From JANMQK01 sp031370485 (GTDB lineage: Bacteria > Acidobacteriota > Polarisedimenticolia > Gp22-AA2): 12,794 nucleotides of DNA. Made by a program: the position numbers and the translations under genes. Positions 8,609-12,794 of the stretch are shown here, in pieces (the first letter of the stretch is position 1; each line of letters starts with the position of its first letter). The DNA lies in assembly GCA_031370485.1 (NCBI GenBank), contig JANMQK010000050.1, positions 1 to 12,794 on the forward strand. Reading direction: 5' to 3'. The notes under the pieces are model-generated. The model had not been told where the DNA came from. It saw only the letters and a program-made list of their open reading frames with translations, and ran no database searches.

Positions 8609-9826
8609 ATGGTGCCGGACGTGAAGCCCGAGCGCACTTCGGACCTCAAGGTCGATCTTGCGTCCCTCAGGATCGACCGCCAGCAGCCGCCCCGGCGCCG
8701 CAGGCGCTGGCCGCTGTTTCTTTTCCTGCCCGTCATTGCCCTGTTCGCCGTCCTCTATGGTCTGCGCCTCCGCCAGTTGCTCCAAGGGGTTGAGGTGAGC
8801 GCGGTGACCGTCGCGGGTCCGGGACCCGGCACCTCTTCCGCCGGTACGGCAGTCCTCACGGCCTCGGGGTACCTTGTCCCCAGCCGGAAGGCCGTCGTGT
8901 CGGCCAAGATCCAGGGGAGGCTGTCGGAGCTCAGGGTCGAGGAGGGCAGCCGCGTCCGGGAGGGGGAGATCATCGCCCGCCTCGAGAACTCCGACTTCAA
9001 GGCCCAGAAACAGCGGGCGGCCGCCACGATCATGAAGGCCGAAGCCGACCTCGCCGAGTTCCGGCGCCAGACAGGTCTCGCCGAGACCCTGGCGCGCGAG
9101 AAGATCGTGTCGCAGGACGATCTCGCCGCGGCCAGAAGCAGGGTGAGAATCGCCGAGGCTGTGCTCGAGCAGGCCAGGGCCGACGCGGCGCTCAGCCAGG
9201 CGCAGTACGAGAACACGCTCATCCGCGCTCCCTTCGACGGTGTCATCCTGAAGAAGATGGCCGAAGTCGGAGAGAGTGTGGCGCCCATCCCTCCGGGCGT
9301 AAACCTCTCCACCTCCTCGGGGGCTATCGTGGCCCTGGCCGACCTCGATACGCTGGAAGTCGAGGCCGACGTCGCCGAATCGAGCCTGTCCAAGATCAGC
9401 GTGGGCCAACCGGCGGAGATCGTGCTGGACGCACTCCCCGACACGCGCTTCCGCGGCCGGATCAGCCGTATCGTGCCCACGGTGGACCGCGCCAAGGCCA
9501 CAGTGATGACCAAGGTCAAATTCGATGCAATAGATCCGCGGATCCTTCCGGAAATGAGTGCCAAGGTGAGCTTCCTTTCGCAGGATGTGACGGCGGAACA
9601 GCAGAAGCCGATGGTCGCTGTCGCGGCCGACGCCATCGTGCAGCGCGACGGCCGCGCGGTCGTTTTCGTCATCAAGGAGGGCACCGCAGTCGCCGTGCCG
9701 GTTACGCCAGGAAAAAAGATCGGCGATCTGATCGCGATCGCTGGAGACGTGAAGAGTGGCGAAAAGGTCGTGCTCAAACCCGCGGAAAATTTCGCGTCGG
9801 GCGCGCTGGTTAAGGTCGCGAAGTAG
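8609..9826 (+). CDS. Efflux periplasmic adaptor (HlyD/MacA-like membrane-fusion protein)
   Basis: The 405-residue protein has a cytoplasmic N-terminus with an Arg-rich stretch (PPRRRRRW, 27-34) followed by one membrane anchor (about 35-52) and a periplasmic body. The two barrel-sandwich (lipoyl-like) halves are VVSAKIQGRLSELRVEEGS and NTLIRAPFDGVILKKMAEVG; a short alpha-hairpin coiled coil rich in Ala, Glu and Arg lies between them. The beta-barrel part includes LEVEADVAESSLSKISVGQP and a C-terminal membrane-proximal domain (GKKIGDLIAIAGDV). It would link the inner-membrane ABC transporter encoded next to an outer-membrane channel, as MacA does with MacB/TolC; cargo is unknown. ATG 8609 is taken because it gives a normal short N-tail; GTG 8612 or 8621 are alternatives and no good Shine-Dalgarno is visible. 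A small hairpin (ACCA 8602-8605 with TGGT 8610-8613) covers the start codon. The stop codon overlaps the edge of the first repeat motif. Confidence 0.92.
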   Translation: MVPDVKPERTSDLKVDLASLRIDRQQPPRRRRRWPLFLFLPVIALFAVLYGLRLRQLLQGVEVSAVTVAGPGPGTSSAGTAVLTASGYLVPSRKAVVSAKIQGRLSELRVEEGSRVREGEIIARLENSDFKAQKQRAAATIMKAEADLAEFRRQTGLAETLAREKIVSQDDLAAARSRVRIAEAVLEQARADAALSQAQYENTLIRAPFDGVILKKMAEVGESVAPIPPGVNLSTSSGAIVALADLDTLEVEADVAESSLSKISVGQPAEIVLDALPDTRFRGRISRIVPTVDRAKATVMTKVKFDAIDPRILPEMSAKVSFLSQDVTAEQQKPMVAVAADAIVQRDGRAVVFVIKEGTAVAVPVTPGKKIGDLIAIAGDVKSGEKVVLKPAENFASGALVKVAK

Positions 9827-9897
9827 GTTCAGAGACGATACTCTCCATGCTGCAGGGAGAATCCAACAGTGCCCATGCGAGTATCGTCTCTGACCCT
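9825..9897. repeat. 19-nt inverted repeat flanking the ATPase start codon
   Basis: GAGTATCGTCTCTGACCCT at 9879-9897 has a reverse-complement partner at 9825-9843 that matches 18 of 19 bases, with the inner 15 perfect (9829-9843 with 9879-9893). The left arm overlaps the stop codon of the adaptor gene. The 35-base loop holds ATG 9847. A smaller nested pairing (TCTCC 9842-9846 with GGAGA 9856-9860) encloses the same ATG. The arrangement looks like a REP/BIME or miniature-element remnant, or an intercistronic mRNA hairpin. Which of these it is cannot be decided from this copy alone. Confidence 0.85.
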
Positions 9898-9972
9898 ACA
9901 TTGGTTTCCATGATGCAGCCAGGATCTACCGAAGCCGAAGCGAGTGTCGTCTCTGACCCTGTATCGGTCGCT
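9847..9972 (+). repeat. 63-nt imperfect tandem duplication (two units)
   Basis: Unit 1 (9847-9909) and unit 2 (9910-9972) each begin with ATG and share 45 of 63 bases by hand count. The most conserved core is the 19-nt motif: 9879-9897 and 9942-9960 differ at one base (GAGTATCG against GAGTGTCG). The period is a multiple of three, so the reading frame is kept and a 21-residue repeat results (11 of 21 residues identical, core AS[IV]VSDP). Confidence 0.9.
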
Positions 9973-10647
9973 TCGTCGCCCCTGGTCGCGCTCCGCAACC
10001 TCACCAAGTACTACACGCGGGGCGAACAGGTCATCCCGGTCCTGGTCGACATCAACTTCGATGTGATGGCCGGCGATTACATAGCGCTCATGGGCCCTTC
10101 CGGTTCGGGTAAATCCACGCTGCTCAATCTGATTGCCGGCATCGACAAGCCGACGTCCGGCGAAATACGCGTGGCCGGCGTGGACATCGCGCGCCTCTCA
10201 GACGGTGACCTCGCTGCGTGGCGCGCTGCCCACGTCGGGTTCATTTTCCAGTTCTACAATCTGATGCCGGTGCTGACCGCGTTCCAGAACGTCGAGTTGC
10301 CGCTGCAGCTCACCTCGCTGTCCCGCCGTGAGCGGCGCGAGCGAGTCGATACGGCGATGGCGTTGGTCGGCCTGTCGGATCGAGTTGAACATTACCCGAA
10401 CGAATTGTCCGGCGGCCAGCAGCAGCGCGTCGCGATCGCGCGGGCGCTGATCACCGACCCGACATTGATCGTCGCCGACGAGCCGACTGGCGACCTCGAC
10501 CGCACGACGGCGGAGGAAGTCTTGAGCCTCCTCGAACGTCTCAACTCGGAATTGGGAAAGACGATCGTCATGGTCACGCACGATCCGAAGGCCGCCAGCC
10601 ACGCGCGCAAGATCGTGCAACTGGAAAAAGGCGTTCTGGTCGACTGA
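9847..10647 (+). CDS. ABC transporter ATP-binding protein (MacB/LolD type)
   Basis: From residue 46 on (LVALRNLTKYY) this is a standard ATPase of the MacB/LolD export group: Walker A GPSGSGKST (83-91), Q-loop GFIFQFYNL (Q135), signature LSGGQ (187-191), Walker B LIVADEPTGDLD (207-218, E212 catalytic) and H-loop VMVTHD (H245). It powers the two FtsX-like permeases encoded downstream. Residues 1-42 are odd: two copies of a 21-residue repeat (core ASxVSDP) produced by the tandem duplication, not part of the ABC fold and low in complexity. ATG 9847 is therefore uncertain; TTG 9901, ATG 9910, ATG 9913 or CTG 9982 could be the real start, and none has a clear Shine-Dalgarno. If 9847 is used the protein is 266 residues; without the repeats it would be about 220-245, the family norm. 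The gap to the next gene is 16 bases. Confidence 0.93.
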   Translation: MLQGESNSAHASIVSDPTLVSMMQPGSTEAEASVVSDPVSVASSPLVALRNLTKYYTRGEQVIPVLVDINFDVMAGDYIALMGPSGSGKSTLLNLIAGIDKPTSGEIRVAGVDIARLSDGDLAAWRAAHVGFIFQFYNLMPVLTAFQNVELPLQLTSLSRRERRERVDTAMALVGLSDRVEHYPNELSGGQQQRVAIARALITDPTLIVADEPTGDLDRTTAEEVLSLLERLNSELGKTIVMVTHDPKAASHARKIVQLEKGVLVD

Positions 10648-10663
10648 CCACTCGGAAATTGCG

Positions 10664-11821
10664 ATGTACGTTGTCTTCCTCGTCATCAAGAACGCGTTCC
10701 GGCACAAGCTCCGGACGACGCTGACAATCGTGGGCATCATCGTCGCGATCACGGCCTTCGGCCTGCTGCGCACCATCGTGGAGGCGTGGTACGCAGGCGC
10801 GGAGGCAACGTCCTCGGCGCGCCTGGTCACGCGCAACGCCATCTCGCTCGTCTTTTCGATGCCGCTCACCTACGCGCAGAAAATCCGGCAGGTTCCGGGC
10901 GTCGCGGGAGTGTCGTGGGCCAACTGGTTCGGAGGCGTTTACATCACCGAGCGCAATTTTTTCCCGCAGTTCGCGATCGACGGGGCGACCTATCTCGACA
11001 TGTACCCGGAATTCGTGCTGAAGCCGGAGGAGAAGAAGGCGTTCATGGTCGACCGCAAGGGCGCCGTCGTCGGCCGCAAGCTCGCGGACCAGTACGGCTG
11101 GAAAATCGGTGACCAGATTCCGCTGCGCGGGACCATTTTTCCGGGCACCTGGACCTTTACGCTGCGCGCGATCTACGACGGTGTCGACGCCAAGACCGAT
11201 GAGACGCAGTTCTACTTCCACTGGCAATACCTGAACGAGTCGATCAAGGCGCGTTTCCCCAGGCGCGGCGACCAGATCGGCGTCTACATCGTCGAGATCA
11301 GGGACCCGTCGCAGGCCGCGGCGATTTCGCAGGATGTCGACGCGACTTTCAAGAACTCGCTCGCCGAAACGCTCACCGAGACTGAAAAGGCGTTTCAGCT
11401 GGGGTTCGTCGCGATGACCGAGGCGATCCTGGTCGCGGTACAAGCCGTATCGTTCGTCGTGATCGTCATCATCATGGCGGTGATGGCGAACACGATGGCG
11501 ATGACCGCGCGGGAACGCTATGGCGAGTATGCGACGATGAAGACGCTGGGTTTCGCCAACGGCTTCGTCGCCTCGCTCATCTTTGCGGAGTCCATCGGCA
11601 TCGCTCTCGCGGGCGGCGTGCTGGGAATCCTGCTCACGTTTCCGCTCGCGAACGCCTTTGCCGGCGCCATGGGGACACTGTTTCCGGTTTTTTTCGTGAG
11701 CCGGGAGACGGTCGTCATGCAACTCGGCGCGTCGCTCATCGTCGGCGTGGTTGCGGCCTGCGTGCCGGCATGGCGCGCCGCGAAGGTGCGCATCGTCGAC
11801 GGGCTGCGTTTGATCGCGTGA
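10664..11821 (+). CDS. ABC transporter permease, FtsX/MacB-like (first of two)
   Basis: The 385-residue protein shows the four-helix MacB topology. There is an N-terminal basic segment (KNAFRHKLRTT) with the first membrane helix (about 18-36), then a large periplasmic domain (about 40-255). Three more helices follow, in the regions VSFVVIVIIMAVMANT, the stretch around IGIALAGGVLGILLTFPL, and LGASLIVGVVAACVPAW. The FtsX-like signature AMTARERYGEYATMKTLGF lies between helices 2 and 3, at the coupling site for the ATPase. The C-terminal PAWRAAK...DGLRLI is typical of the family. With the paired permease encoded next it should form a heterodimer that uses ATP to drive mechanotransmission or export across the envelope. 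ATG 10664 follows the ATPase stop by 16 bases with a weak CGGA upstream. The stop overlaps the next ATG (TGATG at 11819-11823). Confidence 0.92.
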   Translation: MYVVFLVIKNAFRHKLRTTLTIVGIIVAITAFGLLRTIVEAWYAGAEATSSARLVTRNAISLVFSMPLTYAQKIRQVPGVAGVSWANWFGGVYITERNFFPQFAIDGATYLDMYPEFVLKPEEKKAFMVDRKGAVVGRKLADQYGWKIGDQIPLRGTIFPGTWTFTLRAIYDGVDAKTDETQFYFHWQYLNESIKARFPRRGDQIGVYIVEIRDPSQAAAISQDVDATFKNSLAETLTETEKAFQLGFVAMTEAILVAVQAVSFVVIVIIMAVMANTMAMTARERYGEYATMKTLGFANGFVASLIFAESIGIALAGGVLGILLTFPLANAFAGAMGTLFPVFFVSRETVVMQLGASLIVGVVAACVPAWRAAKVRIVDGLRLIA

Positions 11822-12794
11822 TGACCAACATCCCTCTTTCTTACATCGCGCGCAACCTCACCGCGCGCAAGCTGACGACCATCCTCACGGCCGGCGGGAT
11901 GGCGCTCGTCGTGTACGTGTTCGCCACGGTGCTGATGCTCGCCGCGGGACTCGAACAGACGCTCGTCGCGACGGGACAGCCGGACAACGTCATTGTCATC
12001 CGCCGCGGTGCGCAGACCGAAGTGCAAAGCGGCGTCGATCGACAGTCCGCCGCGATCATCGAGAGCCTTCCCGACATCGCCACCGGCGAGAACGGGCAGA
12101 AGCTGATCTCGAAGGAACCCGTGGTGCTCATCAACCTGCCCAAGCGCGACTCGGGCAAGCCGTCGAACGTCGTGATTCGCGGTGCGACGCCGGCCGGCCT
12201 CGTGCTGCGGCCCCAGGTGAAGATCGGCGAAGGGAGAATGTTCCAGCCCGGCACCTCCGAGATCATCGCGGGCCGGTCGATCGCCGAGGGATTCCGCGGG
12301 GCGGCGATCGGCGAGACGCTGCACTTCGCCCAGCGCGACTGGACGGTGGTCGGCGTGTTCGATGCGGGCCGCACGGGATTCAATTCCGAAATCTGGGGCG
12401 ATGCCGAGCAGTTGCTGCAAGCGTTCCGTCGCGTGGGTTTTTCCGCCGCGATCTTCAAGCTCGCGGATAGCAGCCGGTTCGACGCGGTCAAGGCCGGGAT
12501 CGAGAGCGATCCAAGGCTGACGCTGGAGGCCAAGCGCGAGACGACGTTCTACGCCGACCAGTCGGAGGCGTTGTCCAAATTCATTTTTTACCTCGGCACC
12601 ACGATCTCGGTGATTTTCTCCATCGGCGCGATCATCGGCGCCATGATCACGATGTACGCGAGTGTCGCCTCGCGCACGAATGAAATCGGCACGCTGCGCG
12701 CGCTGGGATTCTCGCGCGCGGCCATCCTGGTGGCGTTCCTGGGCGAGGCGCTGCTGTTGGGCCTGGTCGGCGGCCTGGTGGGACTCATCGCCGC
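11821..12794 (+). CDS. ABC transporter permease, FtsX/MacB-like (second, 3' end outside window)
   Basis: The frame opens at ATG 11821 (overlapping the previous stop by one base) and stays open to the window end: 324 full codons. The protein begins TNIPLSYIARNLTARKLTT, has a first membrane helix (LTAGGMALVVYVFATVLML), then a MacB-type periplasmic domain with GRSIAEGFRGAAIGET and WTVVGVFDAGRTGFNSEIWG. The second helix (FYLGTTISVIFSIGAIIGAM) is followed by the coupling motif ASVASRTNEIGTLRALGFSR and most of the third helix (FLGEALLLGLVGGLVGLIA). By comparison with the 385-residue partner about 60-70 residues and the last helix are missing beyond the edge. It is the second half-transporter of the operon. 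Homology and operon position are clear; the substrate is not. Confidence 0.92.
   Translation, partial: MTNIPLSYIARNLTARKLTTILTAGGMALVVYVFATVLMLAAGLEQTLVATGQPDNVIVIRRGAQTEVQSGVDRQSAAIIESLPDIATGENGQKLISKEPVVLINLPKRDSGKPSNVVIRGATPAGLVLRPQVKIGEGRMFQPGTSEIIAGRSIAEGFRGAAIGETLHFAQRDWTVVGVFDAGRTGFNSEIWGDAEQLLQAFRRVGFSAAIFKLADSSRFDAVKAGIESDPRLTLEAKRETTFYADQSEALSKFIFYLGTTISVIFSIGAIIGAMITMYASVASRTNEIGTLRALGFSRAAILVAFLGEALLLGLVGGLVGLIA

Noticed and set aside
8139..8624. A 161-codon open frame overlapping the peroxiredoxin in another frame
   Set aside because: Its translation has no family resemblance and is rich in Gly, Arg and Pro as expected of a shadow frame; the peroxiredoxin frame carries all the motifs.

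Overview
This is a high-GC window in which every gene lies on the plus strand and genes are very tightly packed. Hand counts of single 60-base lines give about 80% GC near 1700, 67% near 6550 and 60-63% near 10400-11500. The gene mix (TPR protein with a PP2C phosphatase, ArnT-like glycosyltransferase, fused oxoprolinase, MacAB-like exporter, selenoprotein peroxiredoxin) suits an uncultured Gram-negative soil or subsurface bacterium, for example Acidobacteriota or a deltaproteobacterium-like lineage. That placement is inference; the window has no rRNA or other phylogenetic marker.

Region 1 (1-8025) is one run of five translationally coupled genes: a conserved protein of unknown function cut by the window start, a TPR protein, a PP2C-type Ser/Thr phosphatase, an ArnT/PMT-type glycosyltransferase and a full-length fused 5-oxoprolinase/hydantoinase (A+B). 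Junctions are TGATG overlaps, an 8-base overlap or a 3-base gap. The first three look like a signalling or scaffold module. The last two are metabolic or envelope genes that apparently ride on the same transcript.

Region 2 (8026-8592) starts with a 129-bp intergenic gap holding a plausible sigma70-like promoter and a strong Shine-Dalgarno. The gene that follows is a BCP-like peroxiredoxin whose reading frame carries an in-frame TGA exactly where the peroxidatic cysteine belongs (TPG-TGA-T). A compact hairpin with a GUU apical loop begins just after the TGA, as expected of a bacterial SECIS element. I read this as a selenocysteine-containing peroxiredoxin of 145 aa. Ordinary gene calling would split or lose it. 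The usual resolving cysteine five residues later is absent. This is the highlight of the window.

Region 3 (8609-12794) is a MacAB/Lol-type ABC export operon: a membrane-fusion (HlyD/MacA-like) adaptor, an ATPase and two FtsX/MacB-type permeases, the second cut by the window end. Between adaptor and ATPase sits a small repeat cluster: three copies of a 19-nt motif, one inverted and two direct, the direct copies embedded in a 63-nt tandem duplication. The duplication encodes a two-fold 21-aa repeat at the N-terminus of the ATPase, outside the conserved ABC domain.
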